Assembly: GCF_905147365.1 (NCBI RefSeq)
Contig: NC_056406.1
Coordinates: forward strand, 6,150,501-6,214,500
Direction of reading: 5' to 3'
Length of the DNA stretch: 64,000 nucleotides
Source: Aricia agestis
Taxonomy: Eukaryota > Arthropoda > Insecta > Lepidoptera > Lycaenidae
The notes beneath the pieces were generated by a model that saw only the letters and a list, made by a program, of their open reading frames with translations, searched no databases and was not told the DNA's origin. Below, in pieces: positions 1-11,060 of the stretch. Each line of letters opens with the position of its first letter. Position 1 is the stretch's first letter. Both the position numbers and the translations under genes were made by a program.

Positions 1-1886
1 GGTGAAGTAATTTTAAAATCGATCTGATTTTTTTTTTTGCAAATGATCGAAAAAAGACAGTACCCAAACAATTTTTTACTTGTAATGCTTCCTGCAATTG
101 TAAGCAAATTCGAAAGAGAGACTTCAAATATGTTAATTTGTTTATGATAAAATAATACAGCTCTTGAAGTATTATTTTGTATTATATTGCTCGAGGAATA
201 AATTTTCCAGACTGCTATGTTAGGCTTATACTGGAGAGCTTATTGCAATTATATAATGAAGATTGATTTTAATTGACCGCGGTCTCTTCGCGGTTTGCAA
301 TTTAATTATCTTGACGTGAAATCCTTGTGCTCATTAAATTAATTCCCTTATAACGTCCTAACAGTCATAACTCGAGTTTCGAAAGGGCATCAACAAGAGG
401 CATCCTATTTTTTGTTAGATGAGCGAGGACTGAAGTATTTATTACTATAATACTTATTATATAATTTTTCTTAATTAATTTTTTCTTGGTAAAATTGTAA
501 AGTTCAGAAAGCCTTTTGCCCTCCGTCGGACATGATATTCTACAAATGGGTACGAGTTCTGTTTAAAACTCTAATTAGGGATGCGATAACGTCCATACAT
601 TAGTAAACAAGAGGATCGGAGTTAGTAAGGAACGTATCTAACGAGCTGAATAACAGTTTTATCGTAGGCAGCGAATCTGGTGGCCGGCCTTCTAATGATA
701 CAATCTATGCGAACAATCGTACCGCGTTCGATTCCCACGTGGGGACGCGGAGCTTGTACGGATCCAGTCGGTGACACGATTTGGGCCTAAGGGCTGAAGC
801 ATAATATAAAAGAACAGTTTCTTAATACCGGCTCTTTTTCTAATGACAAAAATTGAAAAAAAAATTAAAATGTATGAATTTGCGTATTGAATTTCTATGG
901 TTTTGTAGTATTTATATTTATTTTAATCGTTCATTAAGAGCTGTTCGTTGTTTTCTCCTCAGCACTTTGAGGACTTAATTTCATTTGTAACAATGGAAAA
1001 ACTGTTCTGGTTTCAGCATGTGCTAATAGATTTTAAAAGAGTTCTTACTCTTGTCATTTACATTTAAATGACTCCTTTAACGTTGTTCGTGGCATTCGTG
1101 GCACGCCACACTCCTTTGAAAAAGGGCATTTAAAATGTTAAAACATATTCATTTTTGTCATGCCTAATTATTGTGAGTAAAAGTATTTAAACAAGCAATT
1201 CTATTGTTTACAAGTTGTCTCCGAGTTTCATAATAAGTAAGGCTTATTATGTAAATTTTATCGCGTAAGAGACTTGTAGGAGGTCAAATTACCCTCCCAG
1301 TTGTTTTGTAAACATTTACAGGAATGTACATTGTTCACATTTTTTATTATGATTAACATTTATTTTGTTACCATAACGTCAGTTGACCATTTTAGTAAGG
1401 TGTAGTAATTTCTTTATAGTTCAATTCCTGTAAATAACCAAGATGCGGTATTATTATGTAATTGTGTAACACTAATTCACGAGACAACACTATTCAAGTC
1501 GTAGCAGATCAAATCAGATCCACTAGCGGTGGGGTCGCCTCCAGTACGCGCGAACTGGTTGTATGGGGTGTATAACCTGCTGGTAATAAAATTGCGTAAA
1601 CGTATTGTGACAAGATTAATCAACAAGATAAGCCGTTTGTGATCGAGTGGCTCGATTTGTGCAGATAATCGACTTGAATGAATATTTTTCTCCGCAATAA
1701 TTTGTTGTTGCGTTTAGCGCTTATCTCCAGTTATTTTGAGATCTTGTCTTCATCTTGGCGCTTTAAAGGCTGTTAATGTACGAGTTAAATGTTTATAAAA
1801 GTCCGTAGGTAATTTCTATATTATTTTATTTTATTGTCCTAATTTCAGGAAATCTTATCAGTAAATTCTTCCACTTTTATTTATTT
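1..1886. other. AT-rich non-coding DNA
   Basis: No open frame with coding character, splice-bounded exon or RNA gene was found on either strand. The only recognisable structure is a weak tRNA-like remnant near 665-800, listed separately. Confidence 0.6.
665..800 (+). repeat. Possible decayed tRNA-derived SINE head
   Basis: The segment contains CGTTCGATTCC (724-734), which matches the internal B box of RNA polymerase III promoters, followed by CCACGTGGGG as in a T-arm. Upstream, GGTGGCCGG and the spacing are only loosely tRNA-like. Tail and target-site duplication were not found, so this may be chance. Confidence 0.25.
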
Positions 1887-2099
1887 TTAACACGTTCAGA
1901 CCGGGACCTCCTGAACTGGTACATAGTATTCAAACGGGAAAAATCTTCATATGGCCACCGGTGGTACAATCACCGCCCCATAAACCGAAAGACCTGCTGG
2001 GCGGGGTGCGCCACCGGTGGACACGGCCAACGATTATGAACGAATTAAGCATTCTCTCTCTTTCTAACGAGCTAATAATCCTATAATAGGTCAATTGTT

Positions 2100-2962
2100 T
2101 TGTCTCATCACTCATCACGCGTGGATATGTATCAGATCAGATGGCTTCGTACTATAACCAGCCTTAGAAAAACCCTAAAGTGGTACCGCAAACTTATCAC
2201 CGAGATTGTTTGTGGCACAATGTTAGTAAGTGCTTGGGTTATTCACCAGAAATTTGGAGAAGGAAAGAAACTAAGTATTTTAGAATTCTGGGAACAAATT
2301 ATAAAAGAGATGATTAGCACTGATAATCAACCCAATGACGCTGCAGAGGAAGGTGAGCCGATTGTTCAACGGAAGCCAAAACATAAATTAGAGAAAACCG
2401 AAGGAATGCTTAGAAACACCCGAAAGAGATGGGCCTTGTTACGACCGTATTACAATAATAATAGCTCCCACACCGGTTTCGGTGATGGTGGCCGGTTTCA
2501 TTGAAACCAGGCCAGCTACGCAGGAGTAATTTTATAGTGCCCAAGTGTGTGCGCAGTACACAAGAGCACTCTCTATTCCTTTACTCTCATAACCCAGTGG
2601 GACGGACAACCGACACGACTGGCGAGAGATCAGGCGCAGGACCGACTTTTTACATGCCCACCCGACGCATGGATCATCTTACTTGTCAGACAATCAGGTG
2701 ATCAGCCTGCATTGTCCTAACCAAACTTGGAAATAACATGTTTCCAACGCGGGAATCGAACCCACGACCTCCAAGTCAAGAGCCGCGCTCTATACCACTA
2801 GACCACGGAGGCGTTATTAGGCGTATTACAATAACCGAATCTGCGGCTATGGCTAGAAAAAAATCAAAACGCGTGAATACTTATTGCTCTGCATGTGACT
2901 CATCAAAAATAATTTTTGTCTGGTACCATCAATGTCTTTATAATTTTTTTAATATTTGATTT
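2100..2962 (+). pseudogene. piggyBac transposase C-terminal fragment, split by a SINE
   Basis: The 5' part (open frame 2100-2504) carries the signature LRKTLKWYRKL about residues 22-32, then a hydrophobic helix and a SILEFWEQ-like stretch. These are typical of the end of the piggyBac transposase catalytic domain. A VDM.Q stretch just before it may be the remnant of the motif holding the last catalytic aspartate. The frame is interrupted at about 2459 by the SINE. The remainder resumes at 2835 as ESAAMARKKSKRVNTYC followed by CSAC, matching the start of the cysteine-rich C-terminal zinc-binding region, and then decays (F..WYHQC). The N-terminal three quarters of the transposase are absent. The protein cannot be functional. 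Confidence 0.85.
2446..2834 (-). mobile_element. tRNA-headed lepidopteran SINE nested in the piggyBac remnant
   Basis: The SINE occupies 2459-2821 on the minus strand, flanked by a perfect 13-bp duplication CGTATTACAATAA (2446-2458 and 2822-2834). Read on the minus strand it opens with a tRNA-like head (about 2739-2811): an A box in GTGGTCTAGTGGTATAGAG and a B box GGTTCGATTCC. A ~260-bp body follows, containing the lepidopteran-type stretch AGTAAGATGATCC, and it ends in a (TTA)n tail. The head no longer folds into a standard anticodon arm (mispaired stem), so it is a SINE promoter, not a tRNA gene. The duplication falls inside the transposase coding remnant, so the SINE is the younger insertion. 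Confidence 0.85.
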
Positions 2963-3297
2963 AGTTACACATTTTCTTAATGTGATCCAGCAGAAATATT
3001 TTGCATTTCGTACCTTTTATAGTGATTTTGTCATATTTTGTTTCTAATAAGTAGGTACAATTTTTCAATCCTGTTTTTTTTTTACTTCCCGAAATAATAT
3101 CCATCTCCTGAGCTACACTATGAAACTTTGTCGATGTTACAGGGCGGGAACGGTCATTAAAATACTATCTCTCAAGGCGGCACGAATTTCTTAGTACATT
3201 AAAAGTCAGGTGTGATGTGGCCACCGGTGGTACACTCCGCCCTGTCAGCGAGTACTCCGTGCTCCACCGGTGGTACTCCCCGGTCTGAACGTGTTAA

Positions 3298-4030
3298 CAC
3301 TTTTACTCCTTTCTTACAAATTCAATCTTGATAGACTATTTTATAAAATCCAGATCTTTAACGTTCTAGCTTCTAACACGATTTGAAATCTGAAAACATT
3401 AATCATTACGTGAGCGGCATACTGGATCTTCCACAGCAGAAATCTTTCAGGATGAAATGCTGTAGTCTGTAGATTAGTTTTGTTTTCAATTTTAATGGAA
3501 CTATTTTATCTTGACTATGTTTGTTTTCTTTAGTATTTACTTTATGAATTATGGTACACATTGTTATTACTAGAAATCGCAGAAAAGTCGAACGTACTTC
3601 GAATTTCATAAATTACACTAGTCGGCAAAAAATAAGTCTGAGAGAAAAAAGCTTATTATGTGATTTCAATTGGTTTTCGAGTGTTCAGTCCAAATGATTA
3701 TAGATTTTCTCTATCACGTCTAGTTTTTCGGGTATTGACAACCAAATTTGGCAAATTTTTGCATACCTGGGGGCCTATTATGAGCTCTTAAATCCATTCA
3801 CTTTACGTCCTTATACAGTCAGTCGTCCTTATAAGGACGTAAAGTGAATGGATTTAAGAGCTCATAATAGGCCCCCTGTTCTTTGACTAACCGAAAACAA
3901 TCAAAATAAAAGATACTTATTACAATGTTTTATATTCAGTAATAAGTAGTAAATATAGTGGTTTAATTGATACACACAAGTAAAATATTAAAAGTAACTC
4001 ATTTAATGTCTTATTTTCAAATTTACATAC
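3298..4030. other. Non-coding, with one strong hairpin
   Basis: No gene was seen apart from the hairpin at 3769-3876. If the candidate minus-strand exon at 4031-4174 is real, this is its first intron. Confidence 0.45.
3769..3876. repeat. Perfect 47-bp-arm inverted repeat
   Basis: The left arm 3769-3815 and right arm 3830-3876 are exact reverse complements with a 14-nt spacer. The arm starts GGGGGCCTATTATGAGCTC and ends ACGTCCTTATA. No target duplication, terminal motif or internal gene was seen. It could be a tiny foldback MITE or a local copy-back insertion. The perfect identity implies a young structure. Confidence 0.9.
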
Positions 4031-4174
4031 GTACGTCGCTAACTTGTCCAAAACACTTGCTGCGTCGTTCGCGCGTCCGTAAGTATTAGAGCAGTAAACA
4101 CACTGACATAATATAAGTACTACGTACAGTAAACGACATATTTTGTTAATTTCTAACACAGAGACAGGCACCAC
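4031..4174 (-). CDS. Candidate first coding exon, signal peptide
   Basis: On the minus strand an ATG (4174-4172) opens 48 in-frame codons ending at a GTATGT donor (4030-4025). The first ~28 residues look like a signal peptide: a polar start, a hydrophobic core LLYVVLILCQCVYC, then a polar region starting SNTYGRANDAASVLDKL. Codon choice looks coding-like and the exon would end in phase 0. The open frame continues through the donor for about 36 more codons as low-quality sequence, as expected for intron read-through. I do not recognise the family. A secreted or membrane protein is inferred only from the leader. Downstream exons would lie at lower coordinates or before the window start, and none was found. 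Confidence 0.35.
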
Positions 4175-5917
4175 AAGTCACAACTATTTAGTTGTATTTT
4201 GTGAACAGACCAGCAGTATTTGTGAACATTGATAAATGTATTTACATGTATTAACTTTTACAAATACTGCCAACTACAAGTATAAGGAATCCATTCTAGT
4301 GCAAACAAAAATTGCTATTGCGTCAAAATTAGAAATGATAGGTGAATTCTAACTACATATTTGGATTTAACTGATCCATATGTATTAAGTCCACATCTAA
4401 ACTTCTTTGCTCTTATTTTGTGCCGACCAGTTATTACTACTAATTGGTGTGCGATTATTGCTCTTTCAAACGATTTATTGAGCCTTAAATTTCTACCAGT
4501 AAAGTACGCAAGAGAGCCTGTATTATTTAATTTGGCTTAGTTTTATCCGCAGTGTTACCATTTTTATTATGCAACGGCTTACGTAAGTCTCGTGCATTCT
4601 GGGTTGCCAAGTTTTTCGAACATTCAGGTCCACGGATCGTGACCGCCTGCGGCTACGTGTTCTCAACTAGGGGATAGGAAAATTGGCCGCCAACTTCCCA
4701 CCGAGCTGAATTTGAATAGTTGTCGAGTCTGCCTGTACATGATGAACGGTCCATAACATCTGTACTTATGCTCCAGTTTTCGGGCTTACGTGTAGAGCAT
4801 AAAAATTATTAGTATTCTCATGTAATAGGATCTTGTATTCAATTTACTTCTGTTGCACAGTTTTATTTGTATTTTAAATTGCAAAAACATTGTAAGGGAG
4901 GCCTCGGTTCGATAACGTTAGCGATAAAGGAATATTAAGAGGCTAAATGTGAAACGGGCTCATCACCGTTTCCAGTTTATTTGCTTGCAGCGGGGGAATT
5001 CGATTTAAAACACGTCTCCGACGCGATGTCGTTCAGGAAATGAATTTAAAAAGAGACTCCATTCGACGAGGCTTCAAATCGAGTTAGCACGAGATACCAC
5101 TCCCGGTATCTGAAGGAGTTCTCTATCATATTAACTCCGTCTCGAATATTTCATGAATTTAATATTTGCAAATAATACCAGATTTAAAGTTTGTTACACG
5201 ATGAAGTTGCGAACTGTATTCATACACCATGATAACTTTAACTGATGGTTGCTTTTGGAATTATTTGTCATGATATTTTTAATTAATTTTTGCATTTCAT
5301 GTACATTGTACATCTTAAATTATCTAGTTTCGTAAGTTCTTTAATGAAACATCTATTTAGAAAACACCAGTTAATATTGTTAGCTAGTTTAAACGTAATG
5401 TTACTAATATGAATTCTAGAGAGACGGCGTAAAATGTGTGAAATATGGCAGAAGAGTGCCTGATGGTCGAGTTTCTCAAGATTTTGATTTATAAGGCGAG
5501 GGCGAGGAGGCACGTGGAAAATGAAGCTCGACTAGTCGTCTAAAATTCTTAGCAGGATTGCGCTTATTGTCTAAATTCTTAATAACTATTCTTGTATCAT
5601 AATTTATATTTTCATTAGCTATTTTAGAATGATATTATATAATACTTGCTACGTTCAATGTTTACGCTGCTGGAATAGATTTTTAATAAAACTTTCTATA
5701 GCTGTAGTATCTATAGAAAGTTTTAATGAAGTCTCTTGAGAAATTATTTCCTTTTATTTCTTTATTTTCTCATATATTTTTCCCTTTATTTTATATCGTG
5801 CTATAACGCGGCTGCGGACTGTGCACAAACTTTCATAATACATCACCACAAAATCTGTTAATTTGGAAAACTTAGCTGGTTTGTTTCCTTTCGTCTTCAT
5901 CTTTATTAAAACTTGGT
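4175..5917. other. Non-coding AT-rich DNA with a small hairpin
   Basis: No exon, RNA gene or full repeat was identified. A perfect 14-bp-arm hairpin, AAAACTTTCTATAG at 5688-5701 against 5711-5724 with a 9-nt loop, is the only clear structure. Confidence 0.5.
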
Positions 5918-6136
5918 CCTTTTTTATGAAATAAACGAGCAAACGGTCTACCTGATGGAAAGCAATCTTCCGTCGCCCATGGACACTCGCAGAATCAGAA
6001 GAGATGCAGGTGCGTTGCCGGCCTATTAAGAGGCATTAGAGGTATTAGGGTAATAGGGGAGGGTAGGGATGGGAAAGGAAAAGAATAGGGGAGGGTAGGG
6101 AAGGAAATAGGGTAAGTAGTTAGGCCTCCGGTAAAT
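5918..6136 (+). repeat. Interspersed repeat with GGGTA-rich minisatellite core (copy 1)
   Basis: A poly-T and ATGAAATAAACGAGC start is followed by ACCTGATGGAAAGCAATCTTCC, GCGTTGCCGGCC and then a degenerate AGGGTAGGGA/AATAGGGGA purine minisatellite ending at GGCCTCCGG. The same family recurs at 21294-21629 (-), 22272-22614 (+) and 57905-58022 (-). This copy lacks the 3' part with AACACAGCGCAAGCGCTG. I do not know the family's official name. It has no coding capacity. Confidence 0.8.
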
Positions 6137-7077
6137 TATTAAATATTTTATTTCTTTATTATTGATATGACTGTAATTAAGATTCGAGCTTTTGTTAATT
6201 TATCTCTCTACGTTTTTCCAGTTTTAAATTATTATTATACCACAAAAGTTATTATTTCCTTATCTTTAATTAAGTCGAAATTCACACAAGCTTAATCTTG
6301 CAAAATAAAGCAGTCTCCTGACGAAATTCAAATAAAGAAATGTCTAATTGTAGAAGTAATTTCACGTTCCGAAGATGAGTGAAGCTAAATTAAGTCTAAA
6401 GGAGTGTCGCGTAGGCCAATTTAATGGTGGTAATTTCAGTAAATTGTCGCCATTGTTCTGCGCCTCGGCTGCGGGCGTCAGCGGCGGCGCGCGGTGAAAA
6501 AATTGCACCGTTCGCACTCCTACAATTTACCGCTTTATACGTTTACCTCTATTTCACAATTTTCTTTTTCTGCAGTTTCTTCCTTTTGTGTGTGTTGTGT
6601 GTTAATTTTAATTGTCTTTTTTAGTGGTTTAAATTTTAAATAATTTTTAATGTTTTTTATGTCCGTATTGGTTTTATTACTATTATATTAAATAAACAAA
6701 AATACAACGTCACATTTCTCACTTAATACGGCAGTATCTGCAATATACTATAGATATAACTATAGATATCCTAAAATATGCAATTTAAGTATCCTTTAAA
6801 TCTTATATAATAAACCTAGTAATATTTGTGACATAAAATATTAAACGTAGGGTTTTATGCTTGTCATCTATCGTCTTAAAGCTCGGGTCATAACAAAATA
6901 AACCTCATATAAACTTAAGTTACAGCTTTTCCTCGTTTACCTTGCTGGCTGAACTCACGTTTTATGTATCTACTCAGTTTTCATTAGCCGTACTAAAATT
7001 TCCATTGTCGGTTTAATTCTCCTTTCTTATTTTCTACTATTAATACCTAAGTTCCTTAGCAATGAAAATTATTAGCA
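6137..7077. other. Non-coding AT-rich DNA
   Basis: Nothing gene-like was seen. A GC-rich patch near 6460-6500 gives a 66-codon open frame (6424-6624) with no splice or homology support. Confidence 0.5.
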
Positions 7078-7372
7078 ACTAGATGACCTGATGAACTTCA
7101 TATCACTTTCCTCTTATTATAAACCTTCCCTGGACTTTCTCTAATATTTCAAGACTAAAATCAGCAAATCAGTTTAGACGTTCTCGAATTTAAGCGAGAC
7201 TAACAAAATTGAAAATTCATTTTTATTATAAACTAGCTGTCCCGGTGAACTTCGTGTCACTTTAAAACCTTCCCTGGACTTCTACGAATATTTTAAGACT
7301 AAAATTAGCCCAACCCGTTCAGCCGTTTTCGAGTTTTAGCGTTACTAACATAATTGAAAATCCATTTTTATA
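7078..7372 (-). repeat. Two tandem SINE-like copies
   Basis: Two related units lie end to end, 7078-7230 and 7232-7372. Each runs from an ACTAG(A/C)TG start through AAACCTTCCCTGGACTT and TTCAAGACTAAAAT to GACTAACAAAATTG and an ATTTTTAT tail. The second keeps CTAGCTGTCCCGGTGAAC, while the first is more decayed. The right-hand part is the same as the right end of the 12.2 and 16.2 kb elements. The arrangement suggests one copy inserted at the tail of the other. Confidence 0.75.
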
Positions 7373-7424
7373 TATTTGACTTTTAAGTATTATCACAAAT
7401 CTTTTGTATGGGAGTATAGAAAAG

Positions 7425-7570
7425 TGTTGTTTTAGACTTTTTCAGGAAATTTAAATTTTTTTTAGAATTTTTCTCTCCGTAAGAACCATCCTCGTACTTC
7501 AAGGAATATTTAAAAAAAAGAATTTAAAAAAAAACACATTCAGCGACTCATTTTTATATTATAGATATAG
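7425..7570 (-). repeat. SINE-like repeat fragment
   Basis: The sequence from TTGTTTTAGACTTTTTCAGG through CTCTCCGTAAGAACCATCC to CACATTCAGCGACTC, ending in ATTTTTATATTATAGAT, is typical of lepidopteran SINE or LINE-tail repeats. The right end has the same TA-rich tail as its neighbours. No duplication was identified. Confidence 0.5.
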
Positions 7571-8560
7571 ATTGAGCAATAATTTAAAATTAGCAGTTAT
7601 ACGCATGTTTAGTTCTGAAAAGTTACACTGAAGTTTTTGTACATACTTTTAAAAGCAAATACACCGTTAAACTGCCTAGCACCGAGTTAAATAATTTCCT
7701 ACAGGATTTGGCCTGAGTGCCTGACTATAAAGATTACATAGATCACGAGCCTGCAGAAACGTGATGTCGGTTCGGTCCCGGGGATCTGGTGTCCCAATAT
7801 TTTTCATACGTTACAAATGTTTTCCATTTGCAACGTCTCGAGTTTGTACACGATGTTTGTTCGCTACGTAAGGATCTGTCGGATTACGATGCAGCGCGCT
7901 ATCCGCGTCCCATATTCTATCTCTGGATGCTTTTATAACAACGTCTAAACTTACTTTTTGAACGGTAAATTCAGTTTCGAGTTTATTATCTTGCGCGAGT
8001 TTACTTTGTACAGCGCAGCGGTCTGCGAATTGTGATACTAAAATTTGCGAGTTACAATTTGATGCTGGGATTGGAACTTCAAATTGGACACCTATGATTA
8101 ATACCGAAATTCATGGTGATCATGAAAATACCAATCGGATAAAAACATTTCCAATAGATAGAACAAACATTTAATCCGAACTGGAATTAACCCCTAACAA
8201 AAAGCCTATAAGTTTACCAGTTTGAAACGTTTCAATAAAACCCATAATTTAATTAAAACAATTCGAATGCGGGAAACAAAAGGGTGACAGCGTCAACTGA
8301 TAAAGTCCTGAATAGGATAGGCTTTTTATTCGATAGTGTCAATAGATTACATCGTTTAAATTAAACTGTATAAAATAAACTAAGTAATGGTTTTTAGAGT
8401 TCTAAAAGTTTGACAGAAAATTCTAGAAATAGGTGCATTCATCTATTGCAGGCCATGTAACATTGGCCTATGATGGACTAATATAGGCGATTTTGAAAGG
8501 CACGAGAATATGATAATAAATATACGCCTAATTGTTACATTTTCGTGTTCAGATTACCTA
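7571..8560. other. Non-coding, with a possible tRNA-SINE remnant
   Basis: Around 7706-7800 the sequence has TGGCCTGAGTGCCTGAC and, 45-50 bases on, CGGTTCGGTCCCGG. These resemble A and B boxes of a tRNA-derived SINE with ACGTGATGTCGG before the B box. The rest, to 8560, shows no gene or clear repeat. Confidence 0.35.
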
Positions 8561-8571
8561 AGTTTAATATA

Positions 8572-8788
8572 TAAAAATAAGTCGGGTTTTCCTTCCTGAC
8601 TATAACGCTATAACTGAATATAAGCTATAACTCCAGAACGCACGAACCGTTTTCCACGATTTTGCATTCGTTGGAAAGGTCTCGGGCTCCGTGAGGTCTA
8701 TAGAAAAAAAACAGAAATAACTTCAAAGAAAAGCAGGAAAACAGGGAAAATCATTTTATGGAAAAACAACGTTTGCCGGGACAGCTAG
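8572..8788 (+). repeat. SINE-like repeat, TGTCCCGGCAAAC family
   Basis: Read leftwards from its right end it begins CTAGCTGTCCCGGCAAACG and passes through GACCTCACGGAGCCCGAG (here in reverse) to a TTTTTATAT tail. It is flanked by TTTAATATA on both sides (8563-8571 and 8789-8797), consistent with a target duplication. The copy at 44372-44572 is the same family in the opposite orientation. It has no coding capacity and is probably mobilised by a LINE. Confidence 0.75.
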
Positions 8789-8799
8789 TTTAATATAGA

Positions 8800-9559
8800 G
8801 TAGGATTATTAGTTCTGAATTATAACTATTGTAAGTGTTAAATGTCTGGATTAAAGCAATGCTGTTCAAGATCGATATTATCTAGTGTGTCAGTAAATGG
8901 CCTGTATGTAATACGGTGGCCGATCTGATAGCGTATAAGGCATGTGGAAATGCCCTCAAACGCGCCTATTGATATCCCGTACATTAGGGTGCGACCGTGC
9001 ATGCTTAATGATCACATAACTGTATATCGTAACTGTATTCCCTTTACATAATGCCACATGTAGACTACATTGTAGAGTATCTCATATTATAGATGAGCCC
9101 TAAAGAATCTATATTTTAGGTCTTATAAGATACACTTTTTAAATAACGTGAAAAGGAGATACCAAATTAAAACGAGTCCTACCAAGAATTAAGTAACCAG
9201 ATTTAATAACACAGCTAATAAGTAATCTTAACATGTTACGTGTGGGCAGAGAATAATTTGGCCATTGGCCTAACGAGCTTGGCCAAGTTTGCTCGGCTTT
9301 AAACATGTTTATCTCCCCTGTACAGGCTTCATTACAATTTAGAAAATTAAGCATATACAACCTCGAATACCCAATCCTCCACGTTAGAATATTTAAAATT
9401 CGGCCGAAGTAATTCGATGCTAATGTTTATTAACCTCTTTTAAAGCAGGTGCTGACTGTTTATTGGTCTGGGTGCGTTAAATCGGAATGTAAAAGATGTT
9501 TTATATTGAGAGGCAATCTTAATAGAATATTAAATTTTACTAACAAACTAGTTTATGCC
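8800..9559. other. Non-coding AT-rich DNA
   Basis: No exon, RNA gene or familiar repeat was recognised on either strand. Confidence 0.5.
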
Positions 9560-10740
9560 TTAAATCGAATTTATTCTAAATATTTTTATATCGATCATTC
9601 GTAGATTATTTAATAAACTTGTATATTTATATACTGACTTCGTGCATGCAAAATTTACACATAAGTATATGAAAAGTACTCCGGATAGTCCTTTGCTATT
9701 GTCAATGTATCTAAAGCGATATGTTAGTTTCCGAGAAACTAATAAGTTTTTCAGCTTTATAATGTTAAAAGCTAGAATAAAAATGCTTATAGCATACGTT
9801 ATTAAAATATTAACTAGTGTAGTATGTTCATATTCTTTAGTAGAGTTTACGCTAGCAATATCAGCTGATAACGAGTTGGCGATGATTAATGACACTCCTA
9901 ATGTGCCAATTTCGGTCGCAATCGATAACGTATCGCAGCTAATTTGCACTCTAAAATTAGAGTCATGTCTATTAACTGCTTAACTAATGTCTATATCTTT
10001 TTGTATGTGGATTGTTTGTTGAAACTTTGTAGGTAGTTTATATTCAACTTCGATTACAACTGCTCAAACTATAACTGTAATTTCATCAAAAATTCTCTAT
10101 TATTACCTATTTCTTTATTACATGCTTGTTATTTGCAGAAAATTGTTCAAAAAATATAATAACTGTTTGCGATCTAGTTTCCTCATGGCAATTCTGAGTC
10201 TCGTTAGTAATTTATTCGAATATAATTCTATGTCTGCAACGGAACCTGCAGGCCGATATTAGTGTTCAATAAATTAGACATCTTGTTATCTGCGATGCCG
10301 GCTGAGTCGTCTATGATATTGATTTCGTCTTTATTGGGTTGTGATGCCGGCCCACAGATAATAATTGGTATGGTTGGCATAAAAATAATAATAGGTTCGT
10401 TTATATTTCAAGATGCTGTAGAATTTAAGTTTTGCACTCGCTATTTGTAGTTTCCGGATCGTTTTTAAAATTGTTTAAAATAAATTACGTTTATCAGTAG
10501 GCTCGCGCCTGAATGCTTTTGTATAAAAACATTTTTAAAACTTTTTTAATATGCACGTACGATACGTCGCTCGCTTCTGAATTGTGATATTTATGTTTCG
10601 GTAATTTCAATGAAATACGATCGCCTATAAAACTGAAGTAAATTCTGTCGCGCTGTCCGTACTTATCGTGTAGCAGCTGATTTATTACTTCGGAATTATT
10701 TATCATTGCCTATGACAACATATTGTGAAAGTTCGGAAAT
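9560..10740 (-). other. AT-rich segment with protein-like frames, unidentified
   Basis: The minus strand holds several consecutive frames with coding flavour separated by stops. One at 10706-10494 (70 codons) is charged and contains RIYFSFIGDRISLKLPKHK. A proline- and isoleucine-rich stretch (FMPTIPIIICGPASQPNKDE) lies around 10400-10310. Next is a basic leucine-rich stretch (RLRIAMRKLDRKQLLYFL) around 10200-10120. Last is 9949-9560 (129 codons) with three likely membrane segments, including LVNILITYAISIFILAFNII. No splice signals join them. They could be exons of an unknown gene, a decayed insertion of viral or microbial origin, or chance in AT-rich DNA. An overlapping plus-strand frame (9642-9983) weakens the case. 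I do not recognise any family. Confidence 0.25.
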
Positions 10741-10895
10741 TACAATATATTGGACGGCTACGATGAGTTTTTTTTTTGTTTTTAGTTACCGTGCAATTTC
10801 TGTGCTGTTATTAAAATCGGCAAACATTTTTTATTATAGGTAGTGCTGTCATTAAAATATGCAAATAGGTAGACCTTATCGAAAAAATAATTATG

Positions 10896-11060
10896 CTTGT
10901 ATACAGGGTGTAACAAAACTAAGTGATAATAGTTTAGGGTGTGTATGTGTTCCTCGTATAGAGTTCACTGTGAAAGTGGCAGCGCTGAAAGACCATTTTT
11001 TTTTTCATCTTTGTATGGGGAATCTCGTGACGCTGGGGGCTGGGGCGCTTGCCTTATAGA
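10896..11060 (+). repeat. Repeat starting ACAGGGTGTAACAAAAC (copy 1)
   Basis: The unit runs ACAGGGTGTAACAAAACTAA, TTTAGGGTGTGTATG, TATAGAGTTCACTGTGAAAG, GCAGCGCTGAAAGA. The same order of motifs is present at 38233-38390. I recall this as half of a common insect foldback-type element, but the other half is not evident here. It contains no gene. Confidence 0.65.

Larger units (their letters stand above)
1887..3297 (+). mobile_element. piggyBac-type element, internally deleted, in TTAA sites
   Basis: The element proper is 1891-3293. It begins CACGTTCAGACCGGG and ends with the exact reverse complement CCCGGTCTGAACGTG, giving 15-bp terminal inverted repeats. TTAA flanks it on both sides (1887-1890 and 3294-3297), the target duplication of the piggyBac superfamily. 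Subterminal palindromes CCACCGGTGG occur near both ends (near 1955, 2010, 3222 and 3264). It holds only the C-terminal part of a piggyBac-like transposase, so it is a deletion derivative dependent on a full-length source. A SINE has later landed inside it (2459-2821). Without the SINE it would be about 1.0 kb. Confidence 0.9.

Noticed and set aside
2739..2811. tRNA gene on the minus strand
   Set aside because: A and B boxes are present, but the anticodon stem has mismatches and the sequence continues into a SINE body with tail and target duplication.
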